The notes: generated by a model not told the origin, from the letters alone. Positions 32,592 through 41,391 are shown, counted from the first letter of the stretch. The stretch is DNA of 64,000 nt from Poriferisodalis sp965205175 (GCF_965205175.1 NZ_OZ242038.1:1178001-1242000); one strand, 5' to 3'. Numbers and translations: made by a program.

Positions 32592-33758
32592 ATGACGGTT
32601 CGCTCCAAGGCGTTCATCGCCGGCGCGTACGAGCACCCCGAACGTGAGCTGCCGGACCGCACGCTGCCCCAGATCCATGCCGAGGTGGCTGCGGGCGCGT
32701 TGGCCGACGCGGGGCTGACGCTCGCCGATGTGGACGCCTACTGCTCAGCCGGCGATGCACCCGGCTTCGGTGCCTTGTCGATGGCGGAGTACTTGGGTCT
32801 GGACTGCAGCTACATCGACGACACCGAGACCGGCGGCTCGTCGTACCTGGTACACGTCCAGCACGTCGCAGCAGCCATCGCGGCAGGTCACCTCAACGTG
32901 GCGCTGATCACCTTGGCGGGCAAGCCCCGCACCGGCGGCGCCGGTCCAGGCGGCAGCGCACGGTTCAGTTCGGCGCCGGAGGCGTCGTTCGAGAACCAGT
33001 TCGGCATGTCGGTGCCCGGCGGCTACGCGCTGGCCGCGGCACGGCACATGCACGAGTTCGGCACCACGTCGGAGCAGCTGGCCGAGGTCAAGGTGGCTGC
33101 TTCGACCCATGCGCAGCACAATCCCGACGCCTTCCTGCCGGATGTGGTCACCGTGGACGAGGTGGTGTCCTCGCCGATGATCTCTGACCCGCTGCATCGG
33201 CTGGACTGCTGCGTGATCACCGACGGCGGCGGCGCCTTGGTGCTGGTCAGCGAGGCGGTGGCATCCTCGCTCGACCGTCACTGCGTGCCGGTGCTGGGCA
33301 CGGGTACCTCCGTCAAGCACACCTCGGGCGGCCGCATCGACTTGACTCGCACCGGGGCGGTGCGCTCAGGCCCGCTGGCGTTCGCCGAAGCCGGCGTCAC
33401 GCCCGCAGACATCGACTACGCGTCCATCTACGACAGCTTCACCATCACCGTCGTGATGACGTTGGAGGACCTCGGCTTCTGCGAGAAGGGACACGGCGGC
33501 CGCTTCGTGAGCGACGGTGCGCTGCAGTCGCCGGACGGTGTGCTGCCGTTCAACACCGACGGCGGCGGCCTGTGCAACAACCATCCGGCCAACCGCGGCG
33601 GCATGACCAAAGTGGTCGAAGCCGTGCGGCAGCTGCGCGGCGAAGCGCATCCTGCCGTTCAGGTGCCCGACTGCGAGCTGGCCGTGGCGCACGGCACCGG
33701 CGGCAGCCTCGCCACTCGCATGGCCAGCGCCACGCTGGTGCTGGGCAGGTCAGCGTGA
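32592..33758 (+). CDS. Thiolase-fold protein, Ltp2/SCP2-thiolase-like, lacking the nucleophilic Cys
   Basis: Thiolase-superfamily protein of 388 residues starting MTVRSKAFIAGAYEHP. Where active thiolases carry the acyl-accepting Cys, this one reads DTETGGSSY (about residues 75-83). The C-terminal landmarks NNHPANRGG and AHGTGGSLATRMAS are retained. Proteins of this type act with a DUF35 partner, and the Ltp2 group catalyses retro-aldol cleavage of side-chain CoA thioesters in steroid degradation instead of thiolysis. The next gene encodes exactly such a DUF35 partner. The aldolase role is an inference; the substrate is unknown. Confidence 0.82.
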   Translation: MTVRSKAFIAGAYEHPERELPDRTLPQIHAEVAAGALADAGLTLADVDAYCSAGDAPGFGALSMAEYLGLDCSYIDDTETGGSSYLVHVQHVAAAIAAGHLNVALITLAGKPRTGGAGPGGSARFSSAPEASFENQFGMSVPGGYALAAARHMHEFGTTSEQLAEVKVAASTHAQHNPDAFLPDVVTVDEVVSSPMISDPLHRLDCCVITDGGGALVLVSEAVASSLDRHCVPVLGTGTSVKHTSGGRIDLTRTGAVRSGPLAFAEAGVTPADIDYASIYDSFTITVVMTLEDLGFCEKGHGGRFVSDGALQSPDGVLPFNTDGGGLCNNHPANRGGMTKVVEAVRQLRGEAHPAVQVPDCELAVAHGTGGSLATRMASATLVLGRSA

Positions 33759-33832
33759 GCGGGGCCGGCGTGTGCGCGGTCGGCGTGAGCGCGGCTGGCG
33801 TGTGCGCGGTCGAAGCGGGGCCGACGCGGTGA
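33755..33832 (+). CDS. Possible 25-codon coupling ORF with internal repeat
   Basis: A GTG overlapping the thiolase stop (GTGA) opens a frame of 25 residues that ends in a TGA overlapping the DUF35 GTG (GTGA again). It encodes a duplicated GVCAV unit, because the DNA repeats GGCGTGTGCGCGGTCG. It may only relay translating ribosomes across the 70-base gap, or may be spurious. Confidence 0.25.
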   Translation: MSGAGVCAVGVSAAGVCAVEAGPTR

Positions 33833-34248
33833 GCGGGCTGGGGCCATCGGGGCTGCCCGTCCCGTCGCCGTCCGCGAACCTCGAGACGCAGCGGTTCTGG
33901 GATGCGGCCGCTGCAGGCCGACTGGAACTGCCTGCCTGCGACGACTGCAGCCATGTCGTGTGGTACCCGCGGCAGCGCTGCGATCAGTGCGGCAGCACCT
34001 CGGTGACGTGGTTCCAGGCGAGCGGGCGAGGCACCGTCTACAGCGCCACGGTCACCCGTCGCATCCCGGGCTCGTGGCGCGCAGCCGCACCGTTCGTGCT
34101 GGCCTATGTCGAACTGGACGAAGGCCCTCGGGTGCTCACCAACATCGTCGGCTGCGATCCCGACACGGTCCGCATCGGACAAGCCGTGCAGGCCGTCTTC
34201 GACCCGACGCCCGAGGGTTCGGCGCTGCTGCGTTTCACGCCCGTCTGA
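33829..34248 (+). CDS. DUF35 OB-fold / rubredoxin-like zinc-ribbon acyl-CoA-binding protein
   Basis: Protein of 139 residues with an N-terminal helix (LETQRFWDAAAAGRLELPAC), a zinc ribbon built from two CxxC pairs (CDDC and CDQC around WYPRQR) and an OB-fold (GRGTVYSATVTRR, PFVLAYVELDEGPR). DUF35 proteins hold thiolase or aldolase partners and help bind the acyl-CoA. Gene order with the Cys-less thiolase supports a heteromeric complex. Start GTG 33829 overlaps the preceding mini-ORF stop. Confidence 0.88.
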   Translation: MSGLGPSGLPVPSPSANLETQRFWDAAAAGRLELPACDDCSHVVWYPRQRCDQCGSTSVTWFQASGRGTVYSATVTRRIPGSWRAAAPFVLAYVELDEGPRVLTNIVGCDPDTVRIGQAVQAVFDPTPEGSALLRFTPV

Positions 34249-34296
34249 GCGCCTCGAGCCCGTTTGCGCTCCCTGCCTGCCCTCAGCGAACTGCCC

Positions 34297-34716
34297 TCAG
34301 CGAATGATGGCGTCGACTTCGATCTCGATGACGAGGTCGGGATGGATGAGCCCCGACACCTCGACCAGCGTCGACGCGGGCCTGATGTCGCCGAACACCT
34401 CGCCGTGCGCGCGGATGAAATCGTCGAGCAGTGCGATGTCGGTGATGAACGAGCGGGTCCTCACGACGTCGGCCATCTGCGCACCCGCTTCGTCCAATGC
34501 TCGCTCGATGACCCCCAAGGTGAAGATGGCCTGCCCGTAGCAGTCGCCTGGGTGGGCCACGCCGTCGGGGCCCAGCGAAGTGCTGCCCGATACGGCTACC
34601 CAGTCGCCGACGCGTACTGCCCGCGAGTAGCCGGCACGGGCTTCCAGCGGACCGCCGCTGGAGATGTGCTGTCGTTCGTTGCTCGCGGGGACGTTGCTCG
34701 TGGGGACATCGCTCAT
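34297..34716 (-). CDS. ridA: RidA/YjgF family protein (enamine/imine deaminase)
   Basis: Protein of 139 residues in the RidA family, which hydrolyses reactive enamine/imine intermediates. Family features seen are the GYSRAVRVGDWVAVSGSTS strand, QAIFTLGVIERALDEAGA helix, the conserved Arg in VVRTRSFITD and a C-terminal RPASTLVEVSGL, which carries the substrate-binding Arg. ATG 34716 is preferred over the TTG at 34734. It lies between the DUF35 gene (convergent) and the third double CaiB gene (same strand, upstream). Confidence 0.88.
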   Translation of the reverse strand: MSDVPTSNVPASNERQHISSGGPLEARAGYSRAVRVGDWVAVSGSTSLGPDGVAHPGDCYGQAIFTLGVIERALDEAGAQMADVVRTRSFITDIALLDDFIRAHGEVFGDIRPASTLVEVSGLIHPDLVIEIEVDAIIR

Positions 34717-34812
34717 GAGGACATTGTGGCCCAAGAGGACACGGTGGCCCCCGGCCGGCCGGGCCGCGGCCGAGCGGCGCGCAGCTGCACTGTGCGGGCG
34801 AGGTTCGCGACC

Positions 34813-37485
34813 TCAGGCGATAGCGCCGGCGATGACGAGCTCAGCGATCTTGTCGGCGTCATAGCCGAGGATGCCTTCGAGCACCTCCATGTTGTGCTCG
34901 CCGAACATCGGGCCGCCCCACAGCGGCCGACCGGGCGTGCGCGACAGATCGAAGTTGCTGTTCTCCACCCAGGTGTGGCCGTGCTTGGCGTGCGGCACCG
35001 ACAAGAAGTGCTCGCGGGCGATGATCTGCGGATCGGCTACGAGGTCGGCGGCGTCGTTGACGCGGTGAACCGGCACACCGCGGCGCTGCAGGCCCGTCTC
35101 GACGTCTGCCGCATCCTGGGGTGCCGTCCACGTCGCGATCGCCGCATCGATGGCATCGCGGCGAGCGCGGCGGCCCGCAGCGTCGAGCGCCGCCAGATCC
35201 GACGCGCCCCCGATCTCTGCCAACGCACCTGCCAGTCCGCGGTGCTTGCTCGATGCGTCGGCCATCAGCCCCGCCAGCGCACGCCACTGCGCGTCGGTCT
35301 CGCAGGCGACCGCAACCCAACGGTCGTCGCCCGCCGCCGGATACACGCCGTGGGGGCACATATGGCGGTCGGCGTTGCCGTCTCGGCCGGCAGTGCGGCC
35401 GTTGATCTCCTCGTCCGCCAGCTCGGTCGCCAGAAAATGCAGAGCGCCTTCCATCTGCGCGAAGTCGATGTGCCGGCCGCATCCGGTGCGGTCTCGCTCG
35501 GACAACGCGGCGAGGATCAGCATCACGCCGAGCTTGGGGGAGATGTAGTCGGTGTAGGCCGTGAAGGGTCCCGCCGGCATCCGATCCGGCCAGCCGGTCA
35601 CCGGATAGAAGCCGGCGATGGCAGCTGCCATGGTGCCGAAGCCTGCGTACTGTCGCATCGGGCCGGTCTGACCCATCAAGCAGCTGGAGAACATGATGAG
35701 CCGTGGGTTCACCTCGCGCAGCACCTCGTAGGTGAGACCCCAGTTCGCCATTGCCTTGGGCGAGAACGACTCGGTCAGCACGTCGCACCACGCCACGAGG
35801 TCAAGCACCACCGCGCGCGCCTCGGGCAGCGTCAGATCCAGCGTCAGGTCCATCTTGCCGGCGTTGATCGAATGGAACTGCAGGGCGTTCTCCTGCCCGC
35901 CCTCTTCGCCGATGAACGGGTGGACGCCGCGCAGCACGTCGGGCTTGTGCTCGCTCTCCACCTTGACGACGGTTGCGCCGTAGTCGGCCAGGGTGCGGGT
36001 TGCGCCGGGCCCCGCCAGTGCCCACATGAAGTCGAGGATCTTGACGTCGGCCAGCGCACGCTCGGCGGGTCGCGCCGAAGCCGCAACGTCCGCCGCTGGA
36101 CGCGAGACGACCGGCGCGTCAGCGTGGCGACGGCCGCCATCGCACCCGTCGACCTGCATTTCGTCAGCCGGCGACGCGTCGGCGTCCGCGTCCCCGAGAT
36201 ACGCCGCGGTGTGCTCCCCGAGCAGCGGCGCCGACCGCAGATCGGCCAGCGGTTCGCCGGAGGTCTTGGCCAGTGCGCCGCACAGCCGCACCGGTGCCGG
36301 GCCGTCGGCGCGTGGCACCTCGACGTGCTGCCAGTAGCCGCGTGCTCTGAGCTGGTCGAGGGCGAGCACATCGGCGGTGGTGGTGATGGGAGCGATGAGC
36401 AGGTTGTCCAACAGCGCCCGTTCGAGCAGTTCGCGTTTGGTCTTGCCGGCTACGAGTGCTTTCAGGACCCCGATTGCCTGGTCGAAGGTGTCCATGGACT
36501 CGCGGCCTTCCAGCACGGCCATGCCGAAGTCCACCCAGTCTTTGTCTCGCAGGTCGGGCTCGCAGTATCCCTCCTCGCATGCCCACGACAGGATGCGGCT
36601 CGTGAACGGGGCAATCATCGGCCCGAACAGAAACGTGACGGTCACGAAGCCGTCCGCGCACGCGTAGACCCATGGGATCAAGAAACCGCCCAGGTTCACC
36701 GCTCCCGGCAGGCGCACCGGCACGTCGCCGCCGGTGAGCACTGCCATCATCTGGAACTGCGTGCAGTCCACGAAAGACTGCTGCGCCGAGGTGTCCACGT
36801 GCTGCCCCAGTCCGGAGGCCCGCCGTTCGTGCAGTGCGATGAGCAGTGCGCCGGCGGTGTCCACCGCAGCGTTGTGCCATGTCTGCGACGAGCCGATGCG
36901 CACCGGCGCCCGGTCACGGTCCCCGGTCAGCGACATCGTGCCGCTGGCAGCAGCGATGGTGAGGTCGGTGGCGGCCCAGCCGGTCTTGGGGCCTGTCTCG
37001 CCGAACGGGGTGATGGACGCAGTCACGAGCCGCGGGCAGGCGGCGCGCAGCGCCTCGAGATCGACGTCGAATACTCCGCAGGAAATCACGGCGTCGCAGC
37101 GGGCGGTGAGGTCGGCAATCTGATCGGCGTGCTCGACCACCACTGATCGCTTGCCGCGGTTGTAGACGAGGAATTCGATGGCGCGCTCCGGGTCGATCAC
37201 GTCGTCCACATAGGGGCCACGATGACGCGAGCGGTGGCCGCCGGGCGGCTCGCAGAGCACGACCTCGGCGCCGAGCTGCGCCAGCAGCATGCCGGCAAGG
37301 TGCCCTCGGTCGTCTGTCAGGTCCAGTATCCGATAGCCGTCCAGCAACTCGAAGCGCTCCCTGGTCGTTGGGATGGGGTCGTCGCTATGGGCGCCAGTGC
37401 CCCACCGAATGCCCCAATCAGTGTCAGAGACTCTGCCAGACAAGCGCGTCGGCTGCGAGCGTTGCATTTGGCTGACATGGCACAC
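34813..37485 (-). CDS. Double-length CaiB/BaiF family CoA transferase (fused pair)
   Basis: Third fused type III CoA transferase, 890 residues. The halves open with LDGYRILDLTDDRGHLAG (about residue 48) and LADVKILDFMWALAGPGATR, separated by an Asp/Ala-rich linker. The C-terminal half keeps the catalytic Asp (AYTDYISPK); the N-terminal half has Trp at that position (SSQTWHNAA). GTG 37485 gives a 45-residue N-terminal tail; ATG 37467 or a later start is possible. It is divergent from the peptide-binding lipoprotein gene, with only 10 bases between the two starts, so their promoters must overlap each other's coding sequence. Confidence 0.85.
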   Translation of the reverse strand: MCHVSQMQRSQPTRLSGRVSDTDWGIRWGTGAHSDDPIPTTRERFELLDGYRILDLTDDRGHLAGMLLAQLGAEVVLCEPPGGHRSRHRGPYVDDVIDPERAIEFLVYNRGKRSVVVEHADQIADLTARCDAVISCGVFDVDLEALRAACPRLVTASITPFGETGPKTGWAATDLTIAAASGTMSLTGDRDRAPVRIGSSQTWHNAAVDTAGALLIALHERRASGLGQHVDTSAQQSFVDCTQFQMMAVLTGGDVPVRLPGAVNLGGFLIPWVYACADGFVTVTFLFGPMIAPFTSRILSWACEEGYCEPDLRDKDWVDFGMAVLEGRESMDTFDQAIGVLKALVAGKTKRELLERALLDNLLIAPITTTADVLALDQLRARGYWQHVEVPRADGPAPVRLCGALAKTSGEPLADLRSAPLLGEHTAAYLGDADADASPADEMQVDGCDGGRRHADAPVVSRPAADVAASARPAERALADVKILDFMWALAGPGATRTLADYGATVVKVESEHKPDVLRGVHPFIGEEGGQENALQFHSINAGKMDLTLDLTLPEARAVVLDLVAWCDVLTESFSPKAMANWGLTYEVLREVNPRLIMFSSCLMGQTGPMRQYAGFGTMAAAIAGFYPVTGWPDRMPAGPFTAYTDYISPKLGVMLILAALSERDRTGCGRHIDFAQMEGALHFLATELADEEINGRTAGRDGNADRHMCPHGVYPAAGDDRWVAVACETDAQWRALAGLMADASSKHRGLAGALAEIGGASDLAALDAAGRRARRDAIDAAIATWTAPQDAADVETGLQRRGVPVHRVNDAADLVADPQIIAREHFLSVPHAKHGHTWVENSNFDLSRTPGRPLWGGPMFGEHNMEVLEGILGYDADKIAELVIAGAIA

Positions 37486-37495
37486 TTGATGCTTC

Positions 37496-39292
37496 GTGAA
37501 GACCAGTCAAGAGGCCAGCCAAGCTGGGGACGCTCGCCGGATGCCCCGTCGCCTGCGGCGCAGCGCCGCGATCGCGACAACAGCGCTGCTGCTGCTCGCA
37601 GCATGCGGCAGCGACACATCCGGCGAAGATCCCGTCCGCACGACCGCGGCCGATGCGGCCGCCGGCACCGCTGCCACCGACGCTGCCGTTGCCACCGAGC
37701 CGGCCGAACCATCGGGCGGCACGCTGGTGCTCGCGGTGGAGCAATGGCCGGAGTGCATCAACCCCGTCACGTCGTGCGCGAACGCCACTTGGACGATCTG
37801 GTCGGTGCTCACCCACCTGCTGCCGAGGCTCATGGAACTCGACCAGTCCAACACCTACGTGGCGTCGTCGTTGCTCACCGAGGCGCCCACCGTTGCCAAC
37901 GGTGGCCTCGTCACCGCCGACGACGGCACGTTCACGCTCACCTACCGCTTGAACCCCGCTGCGACATGGAGCGACGGCGAGCCCATCACCAGCACGGACA
38001 TCTGGTTCACGTGGCGCGCTGCGCTCGACACCACCGGCACGCTCAGCTCTCTCGGCATGGACCTCATCACCCAGGTGGATCATTCCGATCCTCACACGGC
38101 GGTCATCACGTTCAGCCAGCCGTACGCACCGTGGCCGACACTGTTCGGCGCAGTGCTGCCGGCCCACGAGCTGGGCCCCGACACCGACATCGCCGACCAG
38201 TGGAACGACCGCATCACCGTCTCTGGGGGACCGTGGATCCAGACTGAATGGAACCAGGACCAGCACATCTTGGTGCCCAACCGCAGCTACTGGGACGCCG
38301 AGCGCATCCCGCTGGTGGACCGTGTGGTCATGGTTCCCCGCGAGGACACCGACTCCGAGCTGCTCGCGTTGCAGACCGGCGAAGCCATGGCCGCCTTTCC
38401 TCAGCCGTTCCCCGGGGCACGCGACCGCATCGGCGGCAGCCTCGGCTACACGGTGGGCGAAGGCACCTTCGTGGAGGGCCTCTGGATCAACCAGGACGCG
38501 CCGGACCGGCGCTTCGAGCTGACGCGCAGCGTGCGCCAAGCCATCGCCTACGCGCTCGATCGGGAACGTGTGGCCGACATCGCCTTGGGCACCATCGTCG
38601 CCGATCCAGACGTGCTGCAGTGCGCAGGGTGGAACCCGGGCTTCGGCGCTTGGTGCAACGACGATTTCGCCCGGTACACCCAGGACGCTGCCAAGGTGGC
38701 GGAGCTGCTCGAAGCCGAGGGCTGGACGCGGCCCGATCCCGACGGTCTGTGGGTGAATCCGGCGGGCGAGCAGCTGGTGCTGACGTGGAACACGGTCGCG
38801 GGCAACAAGCGCCGAGAGGACGTGCAGGCCTTGGTGGTGGAGATGACCGCGCCGCTGGGGATCGGCTGGGAGATCGTCAACTACGACCCAGGCGAGCTGT
38901 TCTCGAACCGCCTGCCGGCCATGAACTTCGGACCCGTCGCGCTCTTCGCGAACAGCACCGATCCGGATCCTTCGGTGGCCCGCCTGTACGACATAGACGG
39001 CGTTCCCACCGAGGAGAACGGCTACTCCGGGCAGAACTTCACCGCCTACCGAAACCAGCAGGCCAGCGACCTAGCGTTCGCCGTCGATGCCGAGGTGGAC
39101 CCGGCCGCCCGCGGTGAGCTGGTACGCCGGCTGAGCGAGATCCTGGCGGTTGACGTGCCGTGGATTCCGCTGTACGTGCTGCCCAACATGGTGATCTGGG
39201 ACGCGGATGCCGTGAAGGGCCCAGGCGCGTATGTGTCGAGTCCCTACGGCGGCTTCTTCGACATGTTCGACTGGACCGTACACACCGGCTGA
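37496..39292 (+). CDS. Peptide/nickel-type ABC transporter substrate-binding lipoprotein (SBP_bac_5)
   Basis: Extracytoplasmic binding protein of 598 residues. A signal peptide ends in the lipobox LLAAC (about residues 32-36), followed by an Ala/Thr-rich linker. The family 5 domain has TLVLAVEQWPECINP, FTLTYRLNPAATWSDGEPITSTDIWFTW and the late LNPAG-type segment WVNPAGEQLVLTWNT. It begins a three-gene transport operon with two permease genes. Substrate may be an oligopeptide or another short molecule. Start GTG 37496 sits 10 bases from the divergent gene. Confidence 0.9.
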   Translation: MKTSQEASQAGDARRMPRRLRRSAAIATTALLLLAACGSDTSGEDPVRTTAADAAAGTAATDAAVATEPAEPSGGTLVLAVEQWPECINPVTSCANATWTIWSVLTHLLPRLMELDQSNTYVASSLLTEAPTVANGGLVTADDGTFTLTYRLNPAATWSDGEPITSTDIWFTWRAALDTTGTLSSLGMDLITQVDHSDPHTAVITFSQPYAPWPTLFGAVLPAHELGPDTDIADQWNDRITVSGGPWIQTEWNQDQHILVPNRSYWDAERIPLVDRVVMVPREDTDSELLALQTGEAMAAFPQPFPGARDRIGGSLGYTVGEGTFVEGLWINQDAPDRRFELTRSVRQAIAYALDRERVADIALGTIVADPDVLQCAGWNPGFGAWCNDDFARYTQDAAKVAELLEAEGWTRPDPDGLWVNPAGEQLVLTWNTVAGNKRREDVQALVVEMTAPLGIGWEIVNYDPGELFSNRLPAMNFGPVALFANSTDPDPSVARLYDIDGVPTEENGYSGQNFTAYRNQQASDLAFAVDAEVDPAARGELVRRLSEILAVDVPWIPLYVLPNMVIWDADAVKGPGAYVSSPYGGFFDMFDWTVHTG

Positions 39293-39379
39293 ACGCAGCG
39301 GCGGCTCAGACGGTGACCGCACCCCGGGCCGTGTGGTAGCGGGCCCGCATTCGGCGCAGGGACTGGCAGGCTCTCGACC

Positions 39380-40366
39380 GTGACGCGTTACGTCCTGCGG
39401 CGCATCGCGACCACGGTGCCGATGCTGCTGGTCATCTCGTTCGCGGTGTTCTGGGCGGCGAATCGGATCGCCAAGCCGGGGCGTGACCTCGCCGTGAACC
39501 CGCGAGTCACCCCGGCAGACCGCGCCGCGTACCTCGAATCGCTGGGGCTCGACGATCCGCTGTTCGTCCGCTACCTGGGCTGGCTGGGCGATTTCGTCAC
39601 CGGCGACTTGGGCACATCGCTGGTGCGCAACGGATCCGACGTGTGGCCCATCGTGCGCACTGCGCTGGCCAACACGGCCGTGCTCACCGGCACCGCGGTG
39701 GTGCTGTCGCTGGCGCTGGGCGTCGCCGTCGGCACGGTGTCGGCGGTGCGCCGCGACTCGCTCGTCGACCACGCCGCCACGACGTTCTCCTTCGTCGGCA
39801 TCTCGATACCGGTGTTCTGGCTGGGGCTCATGCTGCAGCTGCTGTTCGGGCTCTATTTGGCGAACTGGCTGGGCGTCGCCCCGCCGTTGCTGCCCACCGC
39901 CGGGCTGTACTCGCCGGGACAGCAGGGATTCGACTTGGTGGACCGGGCGAGACACCTGGTGCTGCCGGCGATGGCGCTGTCGTTGCAGCTCGTGGCGGTG
40001 TACAGCCGCTACATGCGGGCGAGCCTGCTCGACGTGATGAGCTCGGACCACATCCGTGCGGCTCGCGGCCGGGGCTTGGCGGAGCACACGGTGGTCATCC
40101 GCCACGGCGTCCGCAACGCGCTGATCCCGGTGACGACCCAAGCCGCTGTGGACGTCGGACAGCTTGTCGGCGGACTCGTCGTGACTGAGCGGGTCTTCCA
40201 GTACCCGGGCATGGGCCGGCTGTTCTTGGATGCCATGTTCGGCGGCGACTACCCGATGCTGCTGGCCACCACGATGATCGTGGCTGTAGCGGTGATCGGG
40301 ATGAACTTGGCTGCAGACCTGTTCTACGGCGTGCTGGATCCGAGGATCCGTCGTGGCAGTCGCTGA
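39380..40366 (+). CDS. Peptide-type ABC transporter permease (DppB-like)
   Basis: Inner-membrane permease of 328 residues, starting MTRYVLRRIATTVPMLL, the standard N-terminus of DppB/OppB proteins. It contains LGDLGTSLVRN-like DFVTGDLGTSL, a GVAVGTVSAVRR segment and the EAA-like loop DHIRAARGRGLAEHTVVIRHGVRNALIPV, which contacts the ATPase. GTG 39380 is 87 bases after the binding-protein gene. It overlaps the next permease gene by 14 bases. Confidence 0.92.
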   Translation: MTRYVLRRIATTVPMLLVISFAVFWAANRIAKPGRDLAVNPRVTPADRAAYLESLGLDDPLFVRYLGWLGDFVTGDLGTSLVRNGSDVWPIVRTALANTAVLTGTAVVLSLALGVAVGTVSAVRRDSLVDHAATTFSFVGISIPVFWLGLMLQLLFGLYLANWLGVAPPLLPTAGLYSPGQQGFDLVDRARHLVLPAMALSLQLVAVYSRYMRASLLDVMSSDHIRAARGRGLAEHTVVIRHGVRNALIPVTTQAAVDVGQLVGGLVVTERVFQYPGMGRLFLDAMFGGDYPMLLATTMIVAVAVIGMNLAADLFYGVLDPRIRRGSR

Positions 40367-41240
40367 GGTGCAACGGTCCGAGCGGCCCGCTGCGAGAGTG
40401 TGGCGACGGTTCGCGCGCCGTCGCACAGCGCTGGTGTCGCTGGCGATCTTGGTCGGCATCGCCGTGGCGACGGTCGGGGCTGAGGCGATTGCGCCGTATT
40501 CGGCTGGCCGAACGCACCCCAGCGATGTGCTCGCGGCGCCCGGTCGCGTCTATCTGCTCGGCACGGACACTTTGGGTCGCGACACGCTCAGCCAGATGCT
40601 CTACGGCGGGCGCGTCACGCTCGCTGTCGGCGTCTCGGTGGCACTGCTGGCGACTTTCGGCGGCACGCTGGTCGGCATGGTCGCGGGCTACTTCGGCGGC
40701 GCAGTGGACGCGGTGCTGATGCGCCTGACCGACACGCTGTTGGCGCTCCCGGGCCTGCTGGTGGTGATGATGCTCGCCCGGATGCTGGGCGACGGCATCG
40801 TCGATGTGGTGGCGGTGCTGTCGCTGCTGGGCTGGATGGCTGTGGCGCGCATCATCCGCGGCAGAGTCCTCGGGTTGCGTGAGCTGGAGTTCGTCGCAGC
40901 AGCCCAGGCGATGGGCGCGAGCAGAACGCGGGTGATGCTCGGCCACCTGCTGCCGAATCTGGTCGGAGAGATCGCTGTGGCGGTCTCGCTCGCGGCAGCA
41001 GCCGCGATCCTGGCCGAGTCGGTGCTCAGCTTCCTCGGGTTCGGCGTCAGCCCCGCGCACACGCCCACCTGGGGCAACATGCTGGGCGGCAACGAGGGCT
41101 TCATGACGGTAGCCCCCTGGCTCGTCATCCCGCCCGGTGCAGCGATTGCGCTCACAGTGCTGTGCGTGAACTTCGTCGGCGACGGACTGCGTGACGCATT
41201 CGACGTGCGCAGCGACAGCCGCGGTGGCCGTGCTCGCTGA
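40353..41240 (+). CDS. Peptide-type ABC transporter permease (DppC-like)
   Basis: Second permease, 295 residues. An RFARRRTALVSLAILVGIAVATVG N-terminal helix, the GTDTLGRDTLSQMLYGGRVTL motif characteristic of DppC/OppC, and the EAA loop EFVAAAQAMGASRTRVMLGHLLPNLVGE are present. The GTG start lies within the end of the DppB-like gene. No ATPase gene follows (the next gene is HU), so the transporter must use ATPases encoded elsewhere. Confidence 0.92.
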   Translation: MAVAEVQRSERPAARVWRRFARRRTALVSLAILVGIAVATVGAEAIAPYSAGRTHPSDVLAAPGRVYLLGTDTLGRDTLSQMLYGGRVTLAVGVSVALLATFGGTLVGMVAGYFGGAVDAVLMRLTDTLLALPGLLVVMMLARMLGDGIVDVVAVLSLLGWMAVARIIRGRVLGLRELEFVAAAQAMGASRTRVMLGHLLPNLVGEIAVAVSLAAAAAILAESVLSFLGFGVSPAHTPTWGNMLGGNEGFMTVAPWLVIPPGAAIALTVLCVNFVGDGLRDAFDVRSDSRGGRAR

Positions 41241-41269
41241 GGTCGGTCGCGAGGTGCAAGCGCTGCTTC

Positions 41270-41289
41270 AGCCCGATAGACAACGGGCT
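41270..41289 (+). terminator. Possible hairpin after the permease operon
   Basis: AGCCCG and CGGGCT separated by 8 bases, 29 bases beyond the permease stop. The stem is only 6 bp and no T-run follows. Confidence 0.3.
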
Positions 41290-41331
41290 GCACATGCGCC
41301 GCGACGGGGCTCGGCTGTGCTGTTCTTGCGC

Positions 41332-41369
41332 CCCGATTCACCTCGCCCGATGCACTCGGGCCCGATTCA
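41332..41369 (+). promoter_or_regulatory. Hairpin flanked by direct repeats upstream of the HU gene
   Basis: Two copies of CCCGATTCA (41332-41340 and 41361-41369) bracket a hairpin GCCCGA-TGCAC-TCGGGC (41345-41361). The element ends 22 bases before the HU start codon and just before its ribosome site, so it may regulate HU expression or sit in its leader. Confidence 0.4.
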
Positions 41370-41391
41370 ATGTGAGATGAGGAGCCTGATC

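Noticed and set aside
34264..37146. 960-codon open frame on the plus strand opposite the third double CaiB gene
   Set aside because: Arg/His/Gly-rich translation without family motifs; the opposite strand encodes clear CaiB domains. High-GC codon bias keeps such antisense frames open.
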